From Actinomadura sp. 7K507 (GTDB lineage: Bacteria; Actinomycetota; Actinomycetes; Streptosporangiales; Streptosporangiaceae), in the NCBI RefSeq assembly GCF_004348425.1, contig NZ_SMKK01000073.1, positions 1 to 38,703 on the forward strand: a stretch of 38,703 nucleotides of DNA, read 5' to 3'. The notes under the pieces were generated by a model, which did not search any database, was not told where the DNA came from, and saw only the letters and a program-made list of their open reading frames with translations. How positions within the stretch are numbered: position 1 is the stretch's first letter; the number at the start of each line of letters is the position of its first letter. This document shows positions 15,810-23,826 of the stretch, piece by piece. Both the position numbers and the translations under genes were made by a program.

Positions 15810-17243
15810 ATGAGCTCGGGCAGATGGTCGGCGGGCGTGATCCCCTACGCGGAGATGGGCTACTGGCGCCCGGACTACCAGCCGAAGGACAGCGACATCC
15901 TCGCCGCCTTCCGGATCACGCCGCAGCAGGGCGTCCCGCCGGAGGAGGCCGGCGCGGCCGTCGCGGGCGAGTCGTCCACCGCGACCTGGACGGTCGTGTG
16001 GACGGACCGGCTCACGTCCTACGAGAACTACCAGGCGAAGTGCTACAAGGTGGAGCCCGTCCCAGGACATGACAACCAGTTCATCGCCTACATCGCCTAC
16101 GACCTCGACCTGTTCGAGGAGGGGTCGATCGCGAACCTGACGTCGTCCATCATCGGGAACGTCTTCGGCTTCAAGGCGCTCAAGGCGCTGCGCCTTGAGG
16201 ACATGCGGATCCCCACCCACTACGTGAAGACGTTCCAAGGGCCGGCGCACGGCATCGTCATGGAACGCGAGTACCTCGGCAAGTTCGGCCGTCCGCTGCT
16301 GGGCGCGACCGTGAAACCGAAGCTCGGGCTGTCGGCGCGCAACTACGGCCGTGTCGTATACGAGGCGCTCCGAGGCGGCCTGGACTTCACCAAGGACGAC
16401 GAGAACATCAACTCCCAGCCGTTCATGCGCTGGCGCGACCGCTTCCTGTACTGCATGGAGGGCGTGAACAGGGCGCAGGCGACGACAGGCGAGGTGAAGG
16501 GCCACTACCTCAACGTCACCGCCGGGACGATGGAGGACATGTACGAGCGCGCCGAGTTCGCCAAGGAACTCGGCAGCGTCATCGTGATGATCGACCTCAC
16601 CATCGGCTACACGGCGATCCAGTCCATGGCCAAGTGGGCCCGAGCCAACGGCGTCATCCTGCACCTGCACCGCGCGGGGCATTCCACGTACACGCGGCAG
16701 AAGAGCCACGGCGTCAACTTCCGCGTCATCGCCAAGTGGATGCGGCTGGCCGGCGTCGACCACATCCACGCGGGGACGGTCGTCGGCAAGCTGGAAGGCG
16801 ACCCGAACAGCGTCCGCGGCTACTACGACACCCTGCGCCTAGACAAGGTGGAGGCCGACCCACTGAAGGGTCTGTACTTCGACCAGGAATGGGCGTCGAT
16901 GCCGGGCACGCTGCCGGTCGCGTCGGGCGGCATCCACGCCGGCCAGATGCACCAGCTCCTGCACTACCTCGGCGAGGACTCCATCCTCCAGTTCGGCGGC
17001 GGGACGATCGGCCACCCGATGGGCATCGCCGCCGGCGCCACCGCCAACCGCGTCGCGCTCGAAGCGATGATCAAGGCGCGGAACGAGGGCCGCGACTACC
17101 TCACCGAGGGCCCCGACATCCTGCGCGCCGCCGCCAAGAACAGCCGCGAGCTGGACGTCGCCCTGTCCACCTGGGGCGACATCACCTTCACCTACGAATC
17201 CACCGACACCCCCGACGTCGTCGAAACTCCTGTGAGCATCTGA
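15810..17243 (+). CDS. cbbL: RuBisCO large subunit, form I red type
   Basis: This is a complete 477-residue large subunit. It fixes CO2 onto ribulose-1,5-bisphosphate, giving two 3-phosphoglycerates. The catalytic residues are present: Lys169 in TVKPKLG, the carbamylated Lys195 with D197/E198 in DFTKDDEN, His287 in HLHRAG, and loop-6 Lys327 in GTVVGKLEGDP. The wording HRAGHSTYTRQ and the start YAEMGYWRPDYQPKDSDILAAF (a 22-residue stretch, cited by its ends YAEMG and ILAAF) place it with red-type form I (IC/IE-like) rather than green type. The partner cbbX agrees. The ATG at 15810 follows GGAGAG. The cbbS ATG overlaps its stop (TGATG). Confidence 0.98.
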   Translation: MSSGRWSAGVIPYAEMGYWRPDYQPKDSDILAAFRITPQQGVPPEEAGAAVAGESSTATWTVVWTDRLTSYENYQAKCYKVEPVPGHDNQFIAYIAYDLDLFEEGSIANLTSSIIGNVFGFKALKALRLEDMRIPTHYVKTFQGPAHGIVMEREYLGKFGRPLLGATVKPKLGLSARNYGRVVYEALRGGLDFTKDDENINSQPFMRWRDRFLYCMEGVNRAQATTGEVKGHYLNVTAGTMEDMYERAEFAKELGSVIVMIDLTIGYTAIQSMAKWARANGVILHLHRAGHSTYTRQKSHGVNFRVIAKWMRLAGVDHIHAGTVVGKLEGDPNSVRGYYDTLRLDKVEADPLKGLYFDQEWASMPGTLPVASGGIHAGQMHQLLHYLGEDSILQFGGGTIGHPMGIAAGATANRVALEAMIKARNEGRDYLTEGPDILRAAAKNSRELDVALSTWGDITFTYESTDTPDVVETPVSI

Positions 17244-17671
17244 TGCGGATCACCCAAGGAACGTTCTCCTACCTGCCCGATCTCACCGACGAGGAGATCA
17301 CCAAGCAGGTCGCCTACGCCCTGGACCAGGGCTGGCCGTGCTCGGTCGAGTTCACCGACGACCCGCACCCGCGCAACTCCTACTGGGAGATGTGGGGCCT
17401 GCCGATGTTCGACCTCGCCGACCCCGCCGGCGTCCTGTTCGAGATCAACGAGTGCCGCAGGGCGTACCCGGGCCACTACATCCGCCTGAACGCCTACGAC
17501 GCGAGCTACGGACGGCAGACGACCGCGCTGCAGTTCATCGTCCAGCGCCCGGCGGAGGAACCCGGCTTCCGCCTCGACCGCACGGAGACGTCCGACCGGC
17601 GCGTCCGCTACACCCTGCACCCCTACGCGCTGGACCGTCCCGAAGGCGACCGGTACGAGGCGGGACGTTGA
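17243..17671 (+). CDS. cbbS: RuBisCO small subunit, red type
   Basis: This 142-residue small subunit caps the L8 core to give L8S8. It begins MRITQGTFSYLPDLTDEEI and has the family core GWPCSVEFTDDPHPRNSYWE and FEINECRRAYPGHYIRL. The C-terminal extension after about residue 110 (RRVRYTLHPYALDRPEGDRY) is the beta-hairpin tail seen in red-type small subunits, where it lines the central channel. Its start overlaps the cbbL stop by one base and its stop overlaps the cbbX TTG, so the three subunits are translationally coupled. Confidence 0.97.
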   Translation: MRITQGTFSYLPDLTDEEITKQVAYALDQGWPCSVEFTDDPHPRNSYWEMWGLPMFDLADPAGVLFEINECRRAYPGHYIRLNAYDASYGRQTTALQFIVQRPAEEPGFRLDRTETSDRRVRYTLHPYALDRPEGDRYEAGR

Positions 17672-18618
17672 GCGAACGCCCCGGATTCGGGATGCGCCAG
17701 AACGGCTCCCCGGTGGACTCTTCCCAAGCTCCCGCCACCGGGGAGCCGCTCCCTCCCGGCGCCCGCGTCGACCTCGCCAAGGAACGCGCCGACTCCCAGG
17801 TCGACGACGTCCTGGACGCCCTCGACCGCGAACTCGTCGGCCTCGCCCCCGTCAAGACCCGCATCCGGGAGATCGCGGCGCTCCTGCTCGTCGACCGCGT
17901 CCGCGCCCGCTTCGGCATCGACTCGGGACGCCCCAGCCTGCACATGTGCTTCACCGGCAGCCCCGGCACCGGCAAGACGTCCGTCGCGCTGCGGCTCGCC
18001 GAACTCCTGCACCGCCTCGGCTACATCCGCCGCGGCCACCTGGTGTCCGTCACCCGCGACGACCTCGTCGGCCAGTACGTCGGCCACACCGCCCCCAAGA
18101 CCAAGGAGGTCCTCAAGAGGGCCATGGGCGGCGTCCTGTTCATCGACGAGGCGTACTACCTGTACCGCGCCGAGAACGAACGCGACTACGGGCAGGAGGC
18201 CATCGAGATCCTCCTCCAGGTCATGGAGAACCAGCGCGACGACCTCGTCGTCGTCCTCGCCGGCTACAAGGACCGCATGGACTCCTTCTTCGCGTCCAAC
18301 CCCGGCATGAGCTCCCGCATCGCCCACCACATCGACTTCCCCGACTACGAACCGGACGAGCTGGAGGCGATCGGCCGCCTGATGATGGACCGGGAGGGCT
18401 ACGGCCTGGCCCCCGAGGCCGAGCCCGTCTTCCGCGACTACCTCACCCGCCGCCGCGCGCAGCCCCGCTTCGCCAACGCCCGCTCCGTCCGCAACGCCAT
18501 CGAACGCGCCCGCCTGCGCCACGCCAACCGCCTCCTGGCCCGGGAAGGCGACGTGGGCCGCGAAGACCTCACCACCCTCCACCCCGAAGACTTCCTTGCC
18601 AGCCGCGTCTTCCGGTGA
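17668..18618 (+). CDS. cbbX: CbbX, red-type RuBisCO activase (AAA+)
   Basis: This 316-residue AAA+ protein forms hexamers that pull on the RuBisCO large-subunit C-terminus to release inhibitory sugar phosphates. Visible are Walker A GSPGTGKT (about residues 97-104), the pore-loop region GQYVGHT, Walker B GGVLFIDEAYYLYR (D160/E161) and the sensor region VVVLAGYKDRM. I chose the TTG at 17668, which overlaps the cbbS stop (TTGA) and has GAGG 7 nt upstream. An ATG at 17692 is possible but lacks a ribosome-binding site. The N-terminus carries about 30 extra low-complexity residues compared with the AAA core. It is the last gene of the cbbLSX operon. Confidence 0.96.
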   Translation: MSERPGFGMRQNGSPVDSSQAPATGEPLPPGARVDLAKERADSQVDDVLDALDRELVGLAPVKTRIREIAALLLVDRVRARFGIDSGRPSLHMCFTGSPGTGKTSVALRLAELLHRLGYIRRGHLVSVTRDDLVGQYVGHTAPKTKEVLKRAMGGVLFIDEAYYLYRAENERDYGQEAIEILLQVMENQRDDLVVVLAGYKDRMDSFFASNPGMSSRIAHHIDFPDYEPDELEAIGRLMMDREGYGLAPEAEPVFRDYLTRRRAQPRFANARSVRNAIERARLRHANRLLAREGDVGREDLTTLHPEDFLASRVFR

Positions 18619-18697
18619 CCGGCGTCACGCCTGAACCGGGGATGAGCCTCCGCATGTCCTAATGTTGTTCCGACGACATGTAGAGGTGGGGGAGAAG

Positions 18698-19606
18698 TTG
18701 CTTAACCCTGAGGATCTGTACGAGCTTGACGCCGACCTGCCGGAAATGACGGGTCCGGTGCTGCTGCACAGCCTCGACGGCTTCGTGGACGCCGGATCCA
18801 CCGGGCAGCTCGTGCGCGAGCACCTGCTGGAGGCATTGGAGCACCGCGTCATCGCCCGCTTCGACGTCGACTCGCTGATCGACTACCGGGCGCGCCGCCC
18901 GCCGATGACCTTCGACCGCGACCACTGGTCCTCCTACGAGGCGCCCGAGCTGGTCGTCCGGCTGCTGCGCGACGACGCCGGCAGCCCGTTCCTGATGCTG
19001 TCCGGGCCCGAACCCGACCGCCTGTGGGAGGGCTTCACCACGGCCGTCCAGGACCTGGTCAAGCGGCTCGGCGTCGGCCTGGTCGTCGGCTTCCACGGCA
19101 TCCCGATGGGCGTCCCGCACACCCGTCCCGTCGGCATCACCTCGCACGCCACCCGGCCGGAGCTGATCGCGAAGAACTCCTGGTTCGACAAGGTCCAGGT
19201 CCCCGGCAGCGCCGCGGGCCTCCTCGAACTGCGGCTCGGCGAGGCGGGCCACGACGCCGTCGGGCTCGCCGTCCACGTCCCGCACTACCTCGCCCAGTCC
19301 GCCTACCCGGCCGCCGCGGTCGCGGCCCTGGAGGCCGTCGTCGACGCCACCGGGCTCGTGCTGCCCGTCGAGCGGCTCCGCGAGGCCGCCGAGGCCACCG
19401 ACGCCGACATCGCCGAGCAGGTCGACGGTAACGACGAGGTGGAGAAGGTCGTCCGGGCCCTGGAGCAGCAGTACGACGCGTTCGCCGGGGCCGCCGAACG
19501 CGACAACCTCCTCGCCGAATCGGCGGACATGCCCACGGCCGACGAACTCGGCGCCCAGTTCGAGCGCTTCCTCGCGGAGCAGGACGGGCCCGACTCGCCG
19601 TCCTAG
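18698..19606 (+). CDS. PAC2-family protein
   Basis: This roughly 302-residue protein matches the actinobacterial PAC2 (proteasome assembly chaperone 2-like) family, for example Rv2125. Stretches are LYELDADLPEMTGPVLLHSL near the start, GFVDAGSTGQLVREHLL, FDVDSLIDYRARRPPM and VGFHGIPMGVPHTRP. Homologues begin close to LLNPEDLYEL, so I chose the TTG at 18698 with GGGGGAG upstream; an ATG at 18662 would add 12 residues. The bacterial function is unsettled. A link to the actinobacterial proteasome is suggested by name only. A helical tail of about 50 residues (VEKVVRALEQQYDAF) ends the protein. It lies 79 bp after cbbX, probably a separate unit. Confidence 0.85.
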   Translation: MLNPEDLYELDADLPEMTGPVLLHSLDGFVDAGSTGQLVREHLLEALEHRVIARFDVDSLIDYRARRPPMTFDRDHWSSYEAPELVVRLLRDDAGSPFLMLSGPEPDRLWEGFTTAVQDLVKRLGVGLVVGFHGIPMGVPHTRPVGITSHATRPELIAKNSWFDKVQVPGSAAGLLELRLGEAGHDAVGLAVHVPHYLAQSAYPAAAVAALEAVVDATGLVLPVERLREAAEATDADIAEQVDGNDEVEKVVRALEQQYDAFAGAAERDNLLAESADMPTADELGAQFERFLAEQDGPDSPS

Positions 19607-19659
19607 ACATATCCCTCCGGTCGCTGGGTAGGCGAGGCTCCGAGGGGGGAGGCTCGCTC

Positions 19660-20079
19660 ATGGCCCAGAAGGTGAACGAAGTGATGACGCCGGCGCCCGT
19701 GACGGTGTCCCCGGACACGTCGCTGGCCGAGGTCGGGGACCTCATGCGCCAGCACGGCATAGGGGACGTCCTGGTCGTCCACGAGGGGCGGCTCCGCGGC
19801 CTGGTAACCGACCGCGACATCGTCGTCCGCGCCGTCGCCCTCCAGAAGGACATGTCCCGCACGGCCGTCGCCGACATCTGCAGCACCAACATGATCACCG
19901 TGGCGCCGGGCGACGACGCCGGCGTCGCCGTCGGGCTGATGCGGGAGCACAGCGTCCGCCGCGTCCCCGTCGTGGACGGCGACCGCCCGATCGGCATGGT
20001 GTCGATCGGCGACCTCGCCGTCCAGCGCGACGAGCGGTCGGCCCTCGCCGACATCAGCGCGGAACCGCCGAACACGTGA
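19660..20079 (+). CDS. Tandem CBS-domain protein
   Basis: This 139-residue protein consists of two CBS motifs: residues 7-60 (VMTPAPVTVSPDTSLAEVGD through GLVTDRDIVVRAV) and residues 70-128 (DICSTNMITVAPGDD through MVSIGDLAVQ). CBS pairs bind adenine nucleotides and often sense energy state. No enzymatic domain is attached. It begins at an ATG after GGGGGGAGG. Its stop overlaps the GTG of the hydrolase-like gene (GTGA), so the two are coupled and may interact. Confidence 0.92.
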   Translation: MAQKVNEVMTPAPVTVSPDTSLAEVGDLMRQHGIGDVLVVHEGRLRGLVTDRDIVVRAVALQKDMSRTAVADICSTNMITVAPGDDAGVAVGLMREHSVRRVPVVDGDRPIGMVSIGDLAVQRDERSALADISAEPPNT

Positions 20080-20708
20080 TCACGCTGAAGCTGGAGGACG
20101 CCGACCTGCCCGGCGACCTCGCGATACCGGACGGCGCGAACGGCGTCGTCCTGTTCGCGCGGGGCGGCGGCTCCCAGCACGGCCCCCGCGACCCCGAGGT
20201 CGCGGACGCCCTGAACGCCGCCGGGATCGGGACGCTGCTCATCGACCTGCTCACCGAGCACGAGGACCAGCTCGACCGCGTCACCGCCGCCCTCCGCTCC
20301 GACATCGAACTCCTGACGCTCCGCCTCATCGGCGCGATCGACCAGCTGACCGAGGGCCTCGAATCCGCCCCGCACACGGCCGGCCTCCCCATCGGCCTGC
20401 TCGGCACCGGCACCGGCGCCGCCGCGGCGCTGGCCGCGGCCGCCGCCCGCCCCCGGATCGGCGCGGTCGTCTCCCGAGGCGGCCGCCCCGACCTGGCGGG
20501 CCCGTCCCTGCCGCGCGTCCACGCCCCCGTCCTGCTGATCGTCGGCGGCGGTGACCCGGAGATCCTCCGCCTCAACGAAAAGGCCAACGCGGTGCTCGAC
20601 ATTTCGGAAGTCCACGTCATCTCCGGCGCCACCTGCCACTTCGAGGAGCCCGGAGCCCTCGAAGAGGTGACCACCCAGGCCGCCGACTGGTTCAATCGTC
20701 ATCTGTGA
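20076..20708 (+). CDS. Dienelactone-hydrolase-like protein with altered catalytic residues
   Basis: This 210-residue alpha/beta-hydrolase relative is closest to actinobacterial small dienelactone-hydrolase-like proteins (VVLFARGGGS, GLLGTGTGAAAALAAAAARP, VSRGGRPDLAG, LLIVGGGDPE, EEPGALEEV). The usual members read G-A-S-T-G at the nucleophile elbow; here it is G110-T-G112-T-G114, so the Ser is Gly. The oxyanion HG motif is RG (residues 29-30), and the usual ATHLFEEPG reads ATCHFEEPG, moving His by one place (His188). Asp160 is kept. It is therefore probably not a normal hydrolase. It starts with a GTG overlapping the CBS gene stop and ends overlapping the reductase start. A binding or regulatory role with the CBS protein is inference. 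Confidence 0.82.
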   Translation: MITLKLEDADLPGDLAIPDGANGVVLFARGGGSQHGPRDPEVADALNAAGIGTLLIDLLTEHEDQLDRVTAALRSDIELLTLRLIGAIDQLTEGLESAPHTAGLPIGLLGTGTGAAAALAAAAARPRIGAVVSRGGRPDLAGPSLPRVHAPVLLIVGGGDPEILRLNEKANAVLDISEVHVISGATCHFEEPGALEEVTTQAADWFNRHL

Positions 20709-21877
20709 TGCGCGACGTCATCGTTGTCGGCGCCGGCCCCGCCGGATCCGCCGTCGCCTGCCATCTCGCCCGGTCCGGCCTGGACGTCCTCGTCCTGGAG
20801 AAGACGTCCTTCCCCCGCGAGAAGATCTGCGGCGACGGCCTCACGCCACGCGCCGTCCAGGAACTCCAGACCCTCGGCATCGACCTCACCACCCCGGGCT
20901 GGTTCCCCAACCGGGGCATCCGCCTCATCGGCTCCGGCCGCAGCCTCGAACTCGACTGGCCGGAGGGGCAAGGCCTCACCCGCACCCGAGCCGACTTCGA
21001 CGAGATCCTGGCCCGCCAGGCCACCTCCGCCGGAGCCGCGCTCCAGGAGAACACCAAGGTCACCGGCCCGCTCCGGGCGAACGGCAGGGTGACCGGCGTG
21101 GACACCGACCAAGGCGCCCACGAGGCCCGCCTGGTCATAGCCGCGGACGGAGCCTCCTCCCGCCTGTCGGTGGCCCTGGGCCTGCGCCCGTCCCGCGACC
21201 GCCCCATCGGCATCGCGGGCCGGCGCTACTTCCACAGCCCCCGCCACGACGACCCGTACCTGGAGGCCTGGCTCGACCTGGCCCCCGCCGGCTACGGCTG
21301 GGTCTTCGGCATGGGCGACGGCACCTGCAACGTAGGCGTCGCCCTCCTGCGCACAGAGCACCCCGACTACCGCAGCCTCCTCTCCGGCTGGCTGGCCCCA
21401 CTCCCAGCCGCCTGGGGCTTCACCGAGGAGAATGCCGCGGGCCCCCTCCGCGGCGCCGCCCTGCCCATGGGCTTCAGCCGCCGCCCCCACTACCTCCCCG
21501 GCCTCCTCCTCGTCGGCGACTCCGGAGGCATGATCAACCCGTCCAACGGCGAGGGCATCGCGTACGCCCTCGAAGCCGCCCGCATAGCCGCCGACGTCAT
21601 CACCACGGCCTTCTCATCGCCGTCTCCCGAACGAACCCTCCGGGCCTACCCGTCCGCCCTCGAACGCGCCAACGGCCGCCCCTTCACCCTCGGCCGCGCC
21701 TTCACCCGCGCCATCGACGACCCCCGCATCATGCGCCTGGCCACCCGCCAGGGCCTGTCACACCCGTCCCTCATGCGCTTCGCCCTCAAGATCTTCGGCG
21801 GCCTCCCCACGCCGGCCACGCGCAGCACCACCGACCACCTGGCCGCCGCCCTCACCAAGCTCACCCCCGCCTCCTGA
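20705..21877 (+). CDS. Geranylgeranyl-reductase-family FAD oxidoreductase
   Basis: This 390-residue flavoprotein begins with a dinucleotide-binding fold VIVVGAGPAGSAVACHLA (about residues 5-22) and shows FPREKICGDGLTPRAVQEL, the GGR-family signature. VIAADGASSRL and the second FAD motif LLVGDSGGMINPSNGEGI follow near residue 280. Family members reduce isoprenoid double bonds of menaquinone side chains or lipids, or act as monooxygenase-like enzymes. Start candidates are GTG 20705 and ATG 20708, both overlapping the upstream stop, so it is coupled to the CBS/hydrolase pair. The C-terminal third is helical and typical of the family. No terminator is seen before the tRNA gene. Confidence 0.88.
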   Translation: MMRDVIVVGAGPAGSAVACHLARSGLDVLVLEKTSFPREKICGDGLTPRAVQELQTLGIDLTTPGWFPNRGIRLIGSGRSLELDWPEGQGLTRTRADFDEILARQATSAGAALQENTKVTGPLRANGRVTGVDTDQGAHEARLVIAADGASSRLSVALGLRPSRDRPIGIAGRRYFHSPRHDDPYLEAWLDLAPAGYGWVFGMGDGTCNVGVALLRTEHPDYRSLLSGWLAPLPAAWGFTEENAAGPLRGAALPMGFSRRPHYLPGLLLVGDSGGMINPSNGEGIAYALEAARIAADVITTAFSSPSPERTLRAYPSALERANGRPFTLGRAFTRAIDDPRIMRLATRQGLSHPSLMRFALKIFGGLPTPATRSTTDHLAAALTKLTPAS

Positions 21878-21925
21878 CCGCTTCGCGATACCCCCCACCG
21901 ACCAGGTACGCTTTCCCGGCAACGC

Positions 21926-21997
21926 GGGCGCGTAGCTCAGGGGTAGAGCACTCGCCTTACAAGCGAGGAGTCGGCGGTTCGAAACCGTCCGCGCCCA
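21926..21997 (+). tRNA. tRNA-Val (anticodon UAC)
   Basis: The cloverleaf is complete. Acceptor GGGCGCG (21926-21932) pairs with CGCGCCC (21990-21996), D-arm GCTC/GAGC, and anticodon stem CTCGC/GCGAG with loop CTTACAA, giving anticodon TAC. T-arm GGCGG-TTCGAAA-CCGTC has one G-T pair. A discriminator A is at 21997. CCA is not fully encoded. Its 3' part is the attachment site of an integrated element. Confidence 0.96.
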
Positions 21998-22050
21998 CCG
22001 GCCAGAAGACCCTGTTCCCGATCATGGGAACAGGGTCTTCGTGCCATTAG
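21955..22050 (+). repeat. attL-like copy of the tRNA-Val attachment repeat
   Basis: The 96 bp from the anticodon stem through the tRNA 3' end and terminator match 23827-23922 at 93 positions. The first 49 bp (to 22003) are identical, and the differences are at 22004, 22019 and 22030. This is the pattern left by a tyrosine integrase that targets a tRNA 3' half. The intact tRNA 5' half is on this side. Confidence 0.9.
22005..22040 (+). terminator. tRNA-Val terminator hairpin, also part of the att repeat
   Basis: GAAGACCCTGTTCCC pairs perfectly over 15 bp with 22026-22040 around the loop GATCAT. The second copy, at 23877-23912, carries two substitutions that leave G-T pairs, so its stem is still formed. 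Confidence 0.85.
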
Positions 22051-22061
22051 CGTGCCATTAG
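22041..22061 (+). repeat. Tandem decamer pair GTGCCATTAG, left end
   Basis: GTGCCATTAG occurs at 22041-22050 and 22052-22061, 11 bp apart, just inside the left attachment repeat. The right copy of the repeat has only one (23913-23922). It matches two other pairs near the right end. They are candidate arm-type or excisionase sites. Confidence 0.6.
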
Positions 22062-22936
22062 CCGACGAGAGCGAGGGTTCCGGCCGGTCCGTCGTCGTCA
22101 TCCGGGTTGCCGCTGTTGATCTTGTTGTCCATGGCTTGGGCGATGGCCCGGTTACCGCCCGCCGTCCGGTGCTGGTAGATCAGCGCGGCCCGCACGCTGT
22201 CATGGCCCATGCGTTCCATGAGGTCGCGGAGCGTAGCGCCGGACTCGGCCGCGAAGGAGTTTCCCGTGTGCCGGAGGTCGTGAAAGTGGAGGTCGGGCAC
22301 GCCGAGCTTGGTCACGATCTCGGTCCATTTGGTCGCCCGCCGGAAGTTGGCCCGCCGCAGGACGTCGCCACGCTTACCGGTGAAGATCAGCGCATCATCC
22401 TCCGCGCCGGTGAAGTTGCCGAGATGCCGCCGCAGGTCGGGGATGATCGCTTGGGGGAGTGCCACCGTGCGCAGGCCCGCGCGTGACTTGGGCGGCCCGA
22501 TGATCAGTTCGCCCGTGTCCAACTCGACCTGAGCTTGCCGAACGGTGACCGTCCCGGCGTTGAGGTCGAGATCCATCCGGCGCAGCGCGACGACCTCACC
22601 CCATCGGAGGCTTGCGAACGTCGCGAGGAGCACGAGGGCGCGCAGGTGCTCCGGGACCATCCCGGCCAGCTTGAAGACCTGAGCGACGGTGAGGACCGGC
22701 CGCTCATCAGGCTTCTCTTCGCCGGCCCCTTTGATCCGGCACGGATTGCGGGCAATGATCATGTCGTCGGTCGCCGTCATCAGCACGGCCCGCAGCAGCC
22801 GGTACGCCTTGGCCACCTCGGACGCGCCGACGCCCTCACCGATCAGGGTCGCCCGCCACTCCCGCACGGCCGCCGTGTCGATCTTGCCGATGGGCACATT
22901 GCCGAGATACGGCGTGATGTGACGACGGAGCAGTCC
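22058..22936 (-). pseudogene. int: Tyrosine-recombinase integrase, N-terminally truncated
   Basis: The C-terminal catalytic domain is complete: Arg in FASLRWGEVVALR, HDLRHTGN (HxxR), MGHDSVRAALIYQH with the Gly-His and the nucleophilic Tyr. A GTG at 22897 could start a 279-residue protein. The same frame continues upstream with typical integrase sequence (LLRRHITPYLGNVPIGKIDT), but this stops near base 22936 in unrelated Pro/Ala-rich sequence and a stop at 22958-22960. The N-terminal arm-binding domain and part of the core-binding domain, roughly 80-110 residues, are missing. The stop codon lies inside a GTGCCATTAG repeat next to attL. It is likely unable to bind arm sites even if translated. 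Confidence 0.85.
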
Positions 22937-23112
22937 CCTATCAAGGGGCGGCGGTGCTCAGGCCGCTGCGCGGCCCCGCGCCAGGCCGCCCGGAGCGTGC
23001 GGCGTGGGCGCCGGTCACCGGACGGCCGCGCCGGGCCGCGCTTCCTGCGTCCGCCGCTCTGTCCGCCAGTCGCCGGCGGTCACGGGGTCCGCGCCGCCGC
23101 CCAGGTGAGGGA

Positions 23113-23460
23113 TCAGTCCAGCCCCATGAGTTCCCGCCGCTTTGCCCAGCGGCGGAACCGCCACCGATAGACCGGTCCGACCGCGAACCTGAAGGCCGCT
23201 TCATCGCCGTTCACGACCAGCCGAAGCCGCCTGATGGTCGGAGAGCCGTCGGTCGAGCGCAGTCGAAGACGAAGCAGGCGAACGCGAAGGAGTGCTCTCC
23301 ACGTGTCCTCATCCCGGTGAGCCTGGAGCACTAGCCGGACAGCTTCGAACGTGGGAAAGGCATGGAACTCACACCGCACCATGGGCTGATCCCGTCCGAT
23401 CTCCCGTAGCACAGCAACCGGTCGGCACCCACGCGTGAGCACGTAATCAGCTCTGTCCAT
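23113..23460 (-). CDS. Hypothetical protein within the integrative remnant
   Basis: This 115-residue protein is basic. The ATG at 23460 has a moderate site (GGGAG) and gives the start MDRADYVLTRGCRPVAVLREIG. I see no domain I recognise. The middle is rich in Arg and Leu (LLRVRLLRLRLRSTDGSP), and the C-terminus has a run of aromatic and basic residues (VYRWRFRRWAKRRELMGL) that could bind nucleic acid (inference). It lies between the truncated integrase and the right end of the element, so it may be a cargo or accessory gene that survived. The frame extends to 23565, but with no ribosome-binding site. Moderately confident it is coding. Confidence 0.5.
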   Translation of the reverse strand: MDRADYVLTRGCRPVAVLREIGRDQPMVRCEFHAFPTFEAVRLVLQAHRDEDTWRALLRVRLLRLRLRSTDGSPTIRRLRLVVNGDEAAFRFAVGPVYRWRFRRWAKRRELMGLD

Positions 23461-23649
23461 TTCCGTCACTCCCGTCGCCCCCGCAGCGCTGCATGCCACG
23501 TAGCCTCTCGCAGGCGGATCACCAAAAGAAGCCTCCGGCGGGGGCACTCCGACTCTGGGAAGCATGGGGCGTGTCCGTGACGGTCACCGAGGGGTTAGGG
23601 GAAGCTCAGGCAGGGGAGCGGTGTGCGTGCCACGCGGGAGGGCGCCCGC

Positions 23650-23670
23650 GTGCCATAAGCGTGCCACTGG
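23650..23670 (+). repeat. Decamer pair, right arm, distal
   Basis: GTGCCATAAG (23650-23659) and GTGCCACTGG (23661-23670) are again 11 bp apart and in the same orientation as the left-end pair. They are one to three substitutions from the consensus. Confidence 0.5.
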
Positions 23671-23726
23671 GGAGCCTGTGGAGCTTGAGGCGCACCATGT
23701 CAGGACGGTGATCATGCGGCGCGTCC

Positions 23727-23747
23727 GTGTCATTCGCGTGCCATTAG
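23727..23747 (+). repeat. Decamer pair, right arm, proximal
   Basis: GTGTCATTCG (23727-23736) and GTGCCATTAG (23738-23747) are 11 bp apart, 80 bp before the right att repeat. The second is an exact match to the left-end decamer. Confidence 0.55.
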
Positions 23748-23826
23748 GTCTGAGGACGGGACCGCGTAGCCGTGCGGGAGGGCGGCGGAGGCCCAGGTGA
23801 GCGACGCCGTTCGGATGATCACGGCT

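Larger units (their letters stand above)
23461..23826. other. Non-coding right arm of the remnant
   Basis: This stretch of 366 bp holds no convincing gene. It contains the decamer pairs at 23650-23670 and 23727-23747, and a GTGCCAC at 23627. It reads as the element's attP arm plus decayed sequence. Confidence 0.5.
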
